This document shows, one piece after another, positions 36,778 through 49,015 of a stretch of 64,000 nucleotides of DNA. The number at the start of each line of letters is the position of its first letter. The stretch's first letter is position 1. Source of the DNA: Triops longicaudatus (lineage: Eukaryota > Arthropoda > Branchiopoda > Notostraca > Triopsidae). The DNA is taken from assembly GCA_022885665.1 (NCBI GenBank), contig JAGQDJ010000248.1, forward strand, positions 1 to 64,000, in the 5' to 3' direction. A program made the position numbers and the translations under genes. Below the pieces are notes generated by a model. It had not been told where the DNA came from. It made no database searches and saw only the letters and a list, made by a program, of their open reading frames with translations.

Positions 36778-39676
36778 ATCCTCTGCAACACCATACATGA
36801 CAGTTAACAGTTGATTGTTGGTCGACTGGTCTTCCCGACTCCCACGTAGAGGACCAAGTAATACGTCGTCCTTGTTATTGCCAAGCCCATTGTAGCAAGT
36901 CCAGCACCGTTTTACGAGTGAATGACTACTGTCGCTGTAATGGACTGCACAACGAGCCAACGAGCCACGACACGGTTACCTCCACAATTGACTTCCGAAG
37001 GCTCAGCAGGCGAAGATCGGGAAAAACGAGCGAGTCATAGTCTGAGCGAAGAAACGCTAAGCTACAGCAGCACCAGACGGATGAACGGAACCAGGGAGTC
37101 ATCAGGGGCGGATACAGCAGCTGGCATATAGACCTGCCCTGATCGTTATTATTGCAAACAACGTGTCACTCTTATGGACATTGTTGCCTTTTTTCTCTAT
37201 TGCTATTTGGCGTTGTCCAACTTCTGGATGTTCATGATCGTTATTATCGTTATTATGGTCGTTACCCCGTCCTGGCTTCCATTTTACGTCCGCCTTATAT
37301 CCCAACAAAGAATACTGAGGTTGTTCGAAACAATTTCTGTAACAATTCAAGAGAGTAAACAAGGGGAGAGTAAAGCTATCAACCCTCCATGACGTGCATG
37401 TGGCGGTGAGAGTATACGTTGACTATCAATTTATGTGATTGTGCACACCCAAAACCGAATTCGCGTAGCTTGTATCAGGGCACTCTTTGCGCCAAAAGAA
37501 AAGGCAAAAGCAACTATTTCTTATTTTAATTTTTAGGTCGAAGCTTGCCACTGGTTTATATAATTAATAAAGATCTCTTACAAAAAAAGCGAAGAGGTCA
37601 GAAAGGCAGAATAAGGCCTGCTTACAAGTCTATTACTGGGTGGTACCGTCTAGCAAACTGGCGGTAAGCTGATCGATTATTTAACCCCCAATTAACCGTC
37701 AGGCGAACAGTCCAGAAGCATGGCAGGTACTCTCAATGAACTTCCATGTTCGAAAGGCAAGCATTTTACTCGTAACAAAATGTCATCTTTAACTAGCGGT
37801 CTTTTGCCAGATTAAGGTTGTGCCATTTTATAGGCGATACATTGAAATAAAATCGGGCTGTGAAAGCAGCTCGGTCTCTCATTTTTTAAGATTTTCTTTT
37901 TTAAAATACATGGTTTTGGTTTGATTGTTGGCTAAAGACGAACGACATCCATCTGTTGACGTATTGTCGTCTTCGGCTTTCATCTGAAAACGGCTTTTAA
38001 AATAATAATAATAACAGCTGTCCTAATCTTGACTAGATAAAATCCACTATACCACCGTCCTTTAAAAACTTCGATAGAGCATTTTTTTTATATAAAACAG
38101 TTCATGCGTATGTCTTGCACTAAACAGATATACGTTTTTTTTTCGGAGACAGAACTAGTTGTATGGTGATTTAAAGGAGAGTTTATTTTTGAAAAAAAAA
38201 TAGCAATTTTACCTGGTTCTATCTAAGCTCACTAGTTTAATTTTCTGTATGTGATTTTCAAGAAAATCTGGAGGAAAAGCTTAACTTACTGTATCCCAAT
38301 TCCCGTTTCGTGACTTGAGGTCGCATTTGTAAAGAGTAATTGACTATACCGCCACAGCAAGTGGAATTAAATTACGAGGAATAGTTTCATGACAAGTTTA
38401 TGAAGTGGACACCTGATCTTTTGTTACAAAACCTCCTGAAAGCACCGCAAGCAGGGCACTAAAGTCTTTTTTGCGCTCCCTGCTGGCGAAGGTATCAGCT
38501 TTTGCATTCCTTGGCGTTAACTGGGTTACAATACCGAATAGCATATTCTCCTGTATTCAAAACCGCGGAAGTATTATTAGAAACGATTTCTTACTAATCT
38601 GTGGAGTACAAGAAGTTTTGTTTTTATCCAGCGCAACAAGGGGTCTTATTTCTTTTTTGTGTGCACTTCCCCACGGCTTGGACTTCAATTCCACAACAGA
38701 GGCAAATTTGTAGAAGTTCTATACCATAGCATCGTTAGAAGTTCGTTTGTTCTTTTTCTCTCCTATTTTTTTCGCCACTGGGGCATGTAAAGCTTATGTA
38801 CATCGTGCAGAACAATAGTTTTAGAAAATTTAACAAATCCTATAAGCGCTGCAGCGTCTACATACATAATCTCATGCATTATTCCCCTTGAGGTTTTCCT
38901 TAGCGTGAATCACAGGTATATATCAACCACAATTCACCCGTTATGCCCTTTAAATTACACGCTTATAGCGAGGAGAAAGGGATCTCCGGGACCTCCGAGA
39001 GAAAAAGATCTCAGGGCATTTTTCAGCAAAGAGTACTTTTCTTTTGGTCACATAAAAGAGGGAATAATAGGGAACATCAGGATGCTGTCTCATTTTGCAT
39101 AAAATGCACACATCTTGTTAACAATCAGCCTTTTACAACATCGTGTAAGTCACGTTGTGGTGAGATATGTTGTTCAAGAAGGCAGTATTCTGTGCTTTGG
39201 ACAAACTTTTCGGACAGACACCCCAAACACCAGCTCTGCACAGGAAACTATCACTTCAGTCTGTGAAAAACCTTTGATTATTTGCTTTTCCCAGCTCCAT
39301 TGAGGTTTTCGGAGCAACGATGATGTAGCAAATGTGTGCAAAACCGCTAGATAATGTAATAATCCTCCTCATTATAAACCTTTTCTGTAACTTTTCTTGG
39401 CCCTTTCTTTGCTTTCTAATTTTTTTCTACATACCTACATATGTATACATACATGTGGTATATTCTCTGAAAGAGACCCAGAAAAAAAAGACAAATGGAT
39501 ACAGTGACTGCCGGAGACGGCGGGAACAATACTAGCAAAAGGTAAAATAGCATGCTATCCAGTGCAATCAGTGAACCGAGAGGGGAGGAAGACAGAGGTA
39601 CAACAAGAGGCGACTCATTCACAGACTTGTTCAGCCGAGGGTCACACACCATTTATCATACATAGCCCAACTTTTG

Positions 39677-39688
39677 CCCCCCCCCCCC
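39677..39688. repeat. Poly-C tract, 12 nt
   Basis: Run of 12 C, the second such tract in the gene-poor region. Confidence 0.85.
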
Positions 39689-42600
39689 ATACACTTCGTC
39701 CACCTATATCCCCAGTAACCTTTCTAAAAATGCATGATTTGTACCGTACCCTGCATATTTACCTCTTGGAATACAAATTAAACCCTTATCACCACTTAAG
39801 CTATAATATGGTTTTATTCCGTGTGAAAAGTTCAGCTAGAAACTTTAGCCCGTGCTTCTTGCGGTTATAAAGCTACAACACGAAAATGTATCCCCCTCTA
39901 ACACAGAGCACGTTTTAACAAAATGTGCTAAAGCAACAGATAGCAGGAAAACGTGCATTTTGAAAACAGAAGTCAAGTCATGATGCGAAGTCTTGTTGCG
40001 TGTTACAATCAAACCTTTCGCACTATAAAAATGATCGTTAATCCAACTTAACTATGAATATTCAAGACACATATAAATGAACGCCTTTTCTGCTTACTAT
40101 AGGTTTCAAAGATTTGGTAGGCTTAAAAGCTTAGGACAGGCATGTAATTTAAATAGTTTTTATAGTGTAATTTGTTCAACGGCCACAACAGAACTGGATT
40201 GGGGTCGCTTGTTTCCCATACTTTCTGCTTCAATGTTACGCTAACCATCTTCAATTTCAGTTGACAGGACAGGAAAGTTTCCCCAAAACACACGAACTGA
40301 ACGTCCCTGCTTTATACACAGCAAATAAATTACACATCTTGTCAGTGGAGATTCTGGGCTGGAGACCACTTTTCCCAGCGTTTAATGCGAGGGTTTTCTT
40401 TTTAACCCTTTCTGCTCTATTTAAAGCGTTCAGTAACCGAGGAAAATTCTTTACCAACATTGCGTTTCTCCTAGAATTTAACTGGCAACTTCACACGAAA
40501 TCTAAAGTCGCACCATTGTTGAACAACAAAGATGGCCTATAGAGTTGAGGAACTTCACTTAAGCTATAGAAATTAAAAAACTAATACCCCAAAATTATGA
40601 TAGGACTTTGTGGCGTACACTTACATCGTAAATCGAAATTTTTGTAGGTCTTTGTCCACCATAAGCCTCTAAGGTGAAAACTTTATTTCAAAATACCTTC
40701 TATTCAATGTGTCAGAAATCTGGGAGGCCTTATGAAGCTTAAAAGGTTCTGAAATAAAAAATATTTTATAGAAATCTAAAAACTGAAAAATCCTAACTAC
40801 CATAATGAGCTAAGGAAATCTATAACATTCTAAGAAATCTTGAACACTACACAATAAAGCCTGAAAGATCGCAAGAAATCACAAAATTCCGAAAAAAAAG
40901 AATCAAGTCAAGTACAGAATTTGAATAAAATGTTCCAAACAGATAAATATTTTTCTTTTAAATCTATAAAGCTGTCGAACAGTTATGAATGCAAATCTAT
41001 TCGAAATTTTTGACACAACAGACGGCTTAGTTGCTTACGAAAACCCTCGTAGCCTCAATGTCCCCAAGAATTTCGCGGTTCCTCCCTTTGGTAGATTCAA
41101 GAAAAATTCTTCTATCAATAGGTTAGCGTCATAACAGCACGAAGGGCCGAAGAATGGCACAAATCTTCAGAAATATAAAAAGCGCGTGCTCTACCAAGCT
41201 ATTTTCCGTCTTCACCCTCCAAGAATGTGAAAACATTTCACCACCCTCCGACCGCTATGCCTTCCCTCATCCCTTGTTCCCTGTTTTTTCCCTCTATCTC
41301 CTCCCTTTACAGTGCTCGAAGTAGACGGTAAGTCTGGAAAACCACAGTAAGAAAGCTCCGAAAAGGTGTTAAGAGAATGACGAGGCGACGATGACAAGAC
41401 GCAATCAACAAACATTTCAAGTTTGAAAAAAAAGACCAAGTCTGGTGTGAAGAAGGACTACAGAATACATCTAAGCCCCTCTTCTTCGTTCCCGACAACT
41501 TTTTTTCCCTTTCTTAACCACGGTACTCCCAACTTCAGTGAGAAGGTAGCTAAGTTACTGATCTAAGGAGGGAAAAAAAAGGATGGGTGTACCTTAGATT
41601 GCAAAAAGGACCGAAGTGTAATAATTGGTACGGCCTAGTTTTACGGCGGTGAGTTTGGGTTACCAAGAAAAGCGGCGTGAAAACGTGAAGATCCCCGATA
41701 GGAGGCTTATAAGTTATGCCAGACAACGGCATGGTTAACTCTAATTAGATCCATAAAACTGTCGGCGGAAAGAAGGAACCCGAAAAGGAGCAGAAAAAAG
41801 GTTGCAAACAAGACTAAATCAAAGCTCGCTGCTGTAGTGAGTAAATGAATGACCATTACATTTTTGCCGCTTCCTAATAACCTGGTCAAGAAGATTTCCT
41901 AGTATAACACCACGTGGCGGCTTTCTTTCTTTTGGTCGGACTGTGCATTTCGGAAGCGGTTGGGCTCCCTTATAATCGTAACGAAAACTGCCCCCTCAGA
42001 CAATATTTCTTTGAAATCTCAAAGGTGAAGAATCATGGAGAGCGGAAAAATAAATCGAGGAAGTTTGAATTGGGAGCGTGCCGTCCCATGATGCCCTATA
42101 AGTAGTTCGCCGCAAATGAAGAAATTAAAGGTTGCTAAGGAGAGACGGAAGGGGGGATTCATATATTTTACAACCCCCCTTTTAGACAAAGGTCACTTTT
42201 ACCTCGTTAGGCTCTTAACAGGTTCCATGGTAACTGGAGTTACGAATGGGCCGATTCATTCAACTTATCGCAACCTGAGTCTCGCAGAATCTTGCGTTGC
42301 CACGCAGGTCTCGCCATTAGAAAATTTCAATGGTACATCAACAATGACCAACAACGATTAAGAAGGAGGTTTTCTGAACCAGAACTCATCGCAGTATAAG
42401 TCTCGGGTAAGCGAATGCAAAATTTTCTTACAAACGACAAGACCCTGGAGCCACAAACAGACACGTTAAGTTTGCATTATTTATTGGGAAATCGTGACAA
42501 TTTTTAGTAATTTTCTTTGTTATCAGACTAGTGGACTCTCTGAACCCTTGCCTTACAAAAAAGGATACATAAGTTTGTTGGATTAACTCACATTGTTTGC

Positions 42601-45527
42601 AATAGAAAAGCCGTCAAACTAGAAGAGAGTTTTGAATCTTCCCTGTTGAATCTTCGTCCGTAGCGCTGACACAACAACAAAACTGACAGTATAGTTGCTG
42701 CTTTCTCGTTTTCGCAAGAGGATGGCATTACCGAAGCCGGAGGGTATTAAAACGTGTTTCGTAAAATAACGTTGTTTGTTAGCAAAAATAAATAAATGAA
42801 TAATAACAAATAAAAGCCCCAAACTGAATATTAAAAGCAGAAACTGAGACTATGAGTACACTATTGAAAAATTTTGAGATCTATAATGTTCTATTCATTT
42901 ATTCTTCGAAAGCCCACACGAAAAATGGAGCTGTTCTATTCACATTAAACACAGGCTTAACCGTAATGCTCAACACATTTGATGAAATAATATTGAAGTC
43001 GAAATCCTATTTAAGAAAGGATCAATATTTTAAATTAGGATGCTGTAAAATGTCTATCAATCTCACTAATTTGAGTAATACTGGTAAAATATTATACGCT
43101 TATTTTAACAATATAATAAATCAGAGTTTTATTCAAGTACACACAATTGCGACAGAAAACTTGCAACTGTTTTTTAGATAAAACAATGTAACATAAATAT
43201 ACGTTGGACTTCGTTTAGTTAACTTGAGATTACACAAAATTTGCTCCAGCCCTAATGAATTTCACTAGAGCTCTCCTGTATATTTCGGTCAATCTCTTTG
43301 TAAACTGTAAAGGAGTTAAACGTGAATGTATCAAAGCCATAACTGTAATGCAAGTGAAGTTTAATTATTTTACAACTCAATGATAAAAAACTCATTCTGT
43401 ACTTATATATCATCAATATACCTTATATCGAACAAGTGCTTTTATTGGTCTTATTTATTTTAAGAGAATATTTAGTAACTGTATTCAGAAAGGCTGAAGG
43501 AACACTCTCAAGAAATATAAGGCGAGTGAGAATCGAGAAAAATACGGCAGAACAATATTCAAACCTTTAAAATAAAACAGTGTGAGACAGACAACGCAAA
43601 AATTTATCAAAAATCATAAAGTGTGCAACTATAAGACATATAAATCCGAACAATACAGTGGAAAACCAAAAGGAAAGTCGCAGAAAAGAACAAATTAGGG
43701 CAATGCTCAAAATGGTAAAACAAATGCACAAGAAACAAAACCAAACTAATACAAGAACCATCATACAAAACAACAAAAATTAGACAGTTCGAGGAATCTG
43801 CATTGAAATATACTATCTACAGGAGGGACTCACTTTTGCATCATCTAATGATTCGTATCTATCAGGCGAAAATTCTGAAAGAAAATATTGACGCTAGTTA
43901 AACACTGCATTTAATGTTGAGTTAATATTTCTATTTGTACCCAAAAAGTATCCTTCTTAATAAGTAAATGTTAACAATGCACTTGTCCGAGTACCATTAA
44001 AACAAACCTATGACATCATGACATAAGTTACACCGAGTAAATTTAAACTTGTACTGGACTGAGCCTTAAAGTGAAACACACAGAAGGTGCTACTTGAAGC
44101 AAATTTATTGGAAACAAAATTCAAGCTTCAATGAAATTTAAATTTACAGGAAGTTGCTAGAGTCGACAGCTATAAAATGTCAACATCAGGTTCGATGCAG
44201 TTTTCAATGGCAACTTTTCCATCTAATTCGTAACAGCTCAATATTTGTAATTCAAGATTCGTAATAAAATACTTCAAGATATATAAGAAAATCTGTTCGA
44301 TATATTTGCTAAAGCTTGTTTAATAAACCCTATTGAAAAATGTCTGAAATCTTTGCATGATTTTCTTTTTGCAGCATTTACACCCATGTCCTTATGTACT
44401 TCAACATAACAATGCTTTCAGAAAAATTAGTTGTGTAATCAATATTGTTAACTTATTCATATGTTAAAAATCATTTATTGTGTCAATAAAATGTACGCGA
44501 ATATCCTTCTTGAAATTTGCTACTCTATTACTTTTTAGGTTGCATAGATGAAATGAAAAGTGCCCTCTATGCTTCGAAAACTTTTTTGCTTGAGAGCAAC
44601 GATATATGTTAGGTAACAGTCGCAAAAAAGTCTACCATTCATTTTGACTAATACCTGGTCAGATAAAAAAAGAAGGGAATAGGACCACACGGGATATCTC
44701 AATAAAAAATTGCGTCCTGACGACTCTTAACTGGCGCAAGGTATAAAAAGTTACACACCACGAACAACAACTAAAGTTAATATGTTTGAAATGGCCATTT
44801 ATGTAACAATAAGAACAATTGCTCAGTACACCTCACAAGACGCTCGAAAGAAAAGTGAAGGACAAAAGCCCTGTCTGAGGTTTTTGATTACACCTTGTCT
44901 TGCAAAAAATAAGAGCAATAGCTTCTAGTGGTTTATTCTTAGCGATTGTTTAAGAAGTCTTTATATTCTTACTAGCGACAATGTCCTTTTGACTCAACTT
45001 TACAAGAAAATAGCTTAAATGAGAGTTTTTAAGTTTTGGGCAGCAAGTAAGTTGGACTATACCGTCTTAAGGTGTTGGTTTAATTCTCATTAGTAATATT
45101 CGTAAGTCCGTCAAAGAATTAATTCCTTAAAAAAATTCGAAAATCTATTGTAACATGAGTTTCGGAAATAAGCTCTGTTTTGATACACAATATCCATTGT
45201 AAGCTGAAGGTATCGTAATTCGGGACTTGATTTTACACTACAAAAGCCGAGAAAAGAAACACTTGGGATTTTTTATCTTCTGGTAAGATGAAAAATTCTA
45301 AAGGGTAAGATTTATGTATATGTATACTCCTTGCTATTGTTCGCTGTGTTACATTGTGGCACAAAAAAAGGTCTTTAATATGAAAGAGTTACAGTATACA
45401 AGTGGCAATTTCGAACTTATTTTCAGTTAAAGGGACAGTACAAGAGGCAGGTGTATCACACATTAGGTTTACTGTGTGGTTAGAAGTGCTACAGCAGCGA
45501 ACGAGACGAGACAAGGTGCTAGCGAAG

Positions 45528-45570
45528 TCATCATCATCATAATCATGGTCATCATCATCATCACCACCAT
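45528..45570. repeat. Imperfect TCA/ATC microsatellite
   Basis: TCATCATCATCAT, interrupted by AATCATGG, then TCATCATCATCATCACCACC. It is an imperfect trinucleotide tract of about 43 nt. Confidence 0.85.
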
Positions 45571-46035
45571 CTCAAGCAGAGAGCTTCTTACATATGCACA
45601 ACATCGTGTGCAATCCTTTCTAGTCAAGGGAAATGCTTCGGTCTCGAAAAGACGCCTCACGAATTCCCATTCACGAGTGTCATCCGTGGAATCTTGTTTT
45701 TTACTCTCTTTCCATACCTAACAGAGTCATCCTGCATCAAAGAAGAACCCAGTGGGGAAACTCTATGATTAAACCTACATTTGCCCCCAATTGCATGTTC
45801 ACATATAAACTTGCCAAGGAGACCCTGAAAAAACAAAAAATAATAATATGACCATCACTTTGTGAGGACCTTTAATTCACACAGGCTTTCTCTCGGATTC
45901 CCAACCATAAACAAAAGCTTAAGAAAGCTTCTACAAGGCCTATAGTGAAGCCCAGCATGTCGTCATTTGGAGCATTCGCTCCGGTTATTGTCTAGATTAA
46001 CGCTCCAGCTATAAGAGTCCTTCACACCGTGTCCA

Positions 46036-46461
46036 TCACCCAACGCGACAGCCAACCACCCAATGAAGCATTCCTAAATACACGGGCTGGTGTATTCGCG
46101 CTGTTTGAACGCCTCTGCGCATCATCAAACACAATCGTTCTGAAATATGATTGAATTCGCGCTGCTTTACGCATTGCTGCCCATCCAAAGCGACAAGAGC
46201 GCCTATACACACCTCAACGTCATTAATTTTACGCTCCGTTAGAAGTTGTAACGCAATCAACAAAGCAGTACTGTCCAGGGCATGCGCATTACGACTAGCG
46301 TAATACGCTGCACAATCACATGCTGTAGACAAATGCAGCAACCAATTCTCCACCCTGACTCAAATTTCAGAATGTGATGTGCTCAGCAGGACGGACAGTT
46401 GTCCTTCAAAAATGTGACCCAAAACAGCAGCTTCTCGCGTCATATGTTGAAGAGGTGACAT
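46036..46461 (-). pseudogene. Unrecognised broken reading frame (about 140 codons)
   Basis: Reading minus from an ATG at 46461, the frame MSPLQHMTREAAVLGHIFEG continues through QLSVLLSTSH, meets one TGA at 46360-46362, and continues in the same frame for 105 codons (VENWLLHLSTACDCAAYYAS ...) to 46036. The stretch is clearly more GC-rich than its surroundings and its product is rich in Leu, Ala, Cys and His, unlike the AT-driven chance frames nearby. I do not recognise the family. It may be a decayed domesticated, transposon-derived or otherwise inserted gene fragment; this is inference only. Confidence 0.35.
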
Positions 46462-47889
46462 GTCGGGATCCGCCTCTCGTTACCTTTGGCCGCATTCAAG
46501 TGTACTGGTTTTGATCCTAAACATCACAAAAGCTTATACAGCCTCATCGTGGGGTTCTCCCAGGTCTTTCATGCTGTCAGGAAGGAAAATGACGTGAATT
46601 CCTGAATCAAAGTGGCACTTTCACGTTAAGAAGTTAACAAGCGCATGTATCGAGAGCTATACCTAAAGCTTTTCTGGAACGTCCCTAGTCATCCTTAGCT
46701 GCATAATCTTTCCACAACTCCCATACATGACCAACGTACTGTGTACTCTTTAAGCTTACAGTCTTGTTCGTTCGCATGCAATTAACACGAGCATTCTAGA
46801 CGTTTACTAAACGTTCGCGAGTTTCTTTTAGTAGCGTCGCTACTCTCACACAGAACATAGTATGTGGTGCCTGTCTAGACAAGTTATTCAAACGTTCGCA
46901 AGACCGGATAGTCCAGTGCAGTCTCCAGGGCAATTTAGCTGTCAAGAATTGAATGTTCAATTTCTTTAAAAATAAAAGTTGCCAAGGCCACAATGTGTCA
47001 ACAATTATTACTAGCCTTCTACGATTTGTGACGTCATAAAAGCATAAAATTGTCACATCAAACCACGGAAACGCGTGGCCATTTACGCAACAATGAAACG
47101 TATCTTTCTCTTTAGAAAACTAATATTTTCGCTCTATACTTCTACGACAATATTTCATCCCATTGAAATGGAACAGTCTGAGCCATATGGCTTTAAAATC
47201 CCAGAGAAAACGATGATAACGACCGATCGGGGGAGGGAATGGTCAAGCAATAATATCTAAGGCAATTCGGTGCGGATGTATCCGGTGGGTGACCGTAACA
47301 ATGGATTTCCTTCCTTGACCTGTGCAATGCATCTTATTTGCTCATAGCCGTATATAGCGAGAATAGAGGGTGGAAAAGAAGGAAAAATTTTTGGTACTGT
47401 AGTTTTGCTATTGAAACGTGTTTTAAAAGGCCCAATGTATATAACCTGTACAGTAGAGGACAGTTCAGCATCTTTTTAAAAAGTGTCCCTGGAAGTTTTC
47501 TATATATCGGTTCCGCATCCGCTATATAAGATTCCGACAATAGCCACAAGACCCCCGAGAGTTTTTCGGACTAGACTGTGGGGGTGAAAAAGGAAGAAAC
47601 TTACTACAGTGTGCCACAGTTGTGGGGTACATCGATTGTTCAGTTTCCTCACCCATTCACGCCTGAATGGAAGCCTATTTCCAAGAGAAGGGAAAAATGG
47701 CACCGGAGCCATCTTTGAAACTTCTTTTTCGGGATACTTTACCTGTTGCCAATAATAACTCCCTCAAAATTCCATTTATTCTTATGAAAGAATATTTCGA
47801 CCTAGCCATTTTTAGCTTGCAAAGAGAAAGAAATGAAACGTGTCTCCCCCTCCAAAGCCGAAACTATCGGTAATAAGGTTTAAATGTGC
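46462..47889. other. Intergenic region
   Basis: No supported gene. Slightly higher GC continues to about 46.7 kb beside the broken frame. The remainder is AT-rich with only short frames. Confidence 0.4.
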
Positions 47890-47974
47890 ACCCTTTTCTC
47901 TCTATGTTGTAGAAAGGGTAAACAGGGTCTTGTGTCTCCCTGGAACAATACGTTTTTGTCTTGTTCCCTGGGAG
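47890..47974. repeat. Two adjacent imperfect hairpins
   Basis: ACCCTTTTCT (about 47891-47900) pairs with AGAAAGGGT (about 47911-47919) with one bulge. CTCCCTGGAACAA (about 47936-47948) pairs with TTGTTCCCTGGGAG (47961-47974) with one gap and one mismatch around a 12-nt loop. Both are short and may be chance structures or MITE remnants. Confidence 0.5.
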
Positions 47975-48307
47975 GAAAAGAAAGTTGGTTTCATACACTC
48001 AACCCCCCTAGATTAGGAGGAAAAAAGAATTTTTGCAAAGCCCTATCTTCTTAAAATCCTATGTCAATAATCAAGAGTCTTAAGGAGAGAGAGTGAAAAC
48101 CCTTGACGAGGGCTTAAAGTGCGTGGGTGCCAGACCACCTGTTGCACTTCCCTTCAGTACGCAGTTAAGACCTCTATTTGCGTGAGAGATACGTTTCTAC
48201 GATTGCTTGCATGAATAACAACCATAGTATGTGATGAATATTGCCTCACAAAGTGGAACACTTCGTGTTTCAACTGCATTAAAGTCAGAGTTTGTGTCTG
48301 AAGACAC

Positions 48308-48343
48308 TTTGCTGTAACACAAAAGGTTTTGTGTTACAGCAAA
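48308..48343. repeat. Perfect 17-bp palindrome with 2-nt centre
   Basis: TTTGCTGTAACACAAAA (48308-48324), GG, then TTTTGTGTTACAGCAAA (48327-48343); all 17 pairs match. A shorter GTGTCT-GA-AGACAC palindrome lies just upstream, at about 48294-48307. The perfect symmetry with almost no spacer suggests a recent origin. Confidence 0.9.
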
Positions 48344-48921
48344 ATTTTTTTGTGGTGAACTTTAAGTAAAAAGACTTTTTACGTATATCTGTACTAAAAC
48401 AAGAACAAAAGCTAGTAATATGTAGAACTAAAGCTTAAAATGTAAAAAGTAAGAAGCAATCTTGACGAAGGAAACTATTATTGTAGCCCACACAGTGATG
48501 AAAAACCTTGGAAGTTCCGCCTCGTAGAACGAAATACCTATTCCTGAACCTATGTCGGAATTTTTCTTCTCATTATGGTAACATAAAGGCGTAATCTAAT
48601 GCATAGATCAATCCAACATTGACTAACACGCAATTAAAAATGAATCGCAATTCCATCAAGACCAGCATACTCTTTACAAAGACGACTTCCATTAACTCAA
48701 CAACCCTTTTTAGGACGGCTTCAAGCCTAAACTTTTAAGGTGCCAGGGTAACGGCGTTTTCAGTTGAAATTCAATCCTCTGCACTGTTTCTTGAAAATAC
48801 TTCCTAAGTATAATGTACATGTGTTAAAAGCTTTCTGCAGACTCGAGAAACAAAAACAGTGCGCTTCTTAAAATATTTCAAGTCTATGCGATTCGCGTAT
48901 AAGCGAGATTGGTTGCCGTGT

Positions 48922-48975
48922 AACCAATGCCTTTTTTCCAATGCCTTTGCCTTTTTAAACCAATGCCTTTTTTCC
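48922..48975 (+). repeat. Short direct repeat (18-mer twice)
   Basis: AACCAATGCCTTTTTTCC occurs at 48922-48939 and again at 48958-48975, with ATGCCTTTGCCTTTTTAA-like sequence between. GAAATAGCG words follow at 48985-49015. They resemble the arms of the inverted repeat at 14099-14148, so the two may belong to one repeat family. Confidence 0.7.
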
Positions 48976-49015
48976 TTCTGCACTATGCGAAATAGCGTAC
49001 GTGGAAATAGCGCAA

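Larger units (their letters stand above)
27081..45527. other. Gene-poor intergenic region
   Basis: About 18 kb in which I cannot support any gene. It contains simple-sequence tracts, namely (CTG)5 at 30156-30170, poly-C of 14 at 36764-36777 and poly-C of 12 at 39677-39688. The longest open frames (about 90-117 codons, e.g. 31653-31952, 31949-32302, minus 35247-35576) lack recognisable motifs. The 42.4-45.4 kb part is especially AT-rich. Confidence 0.4.
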
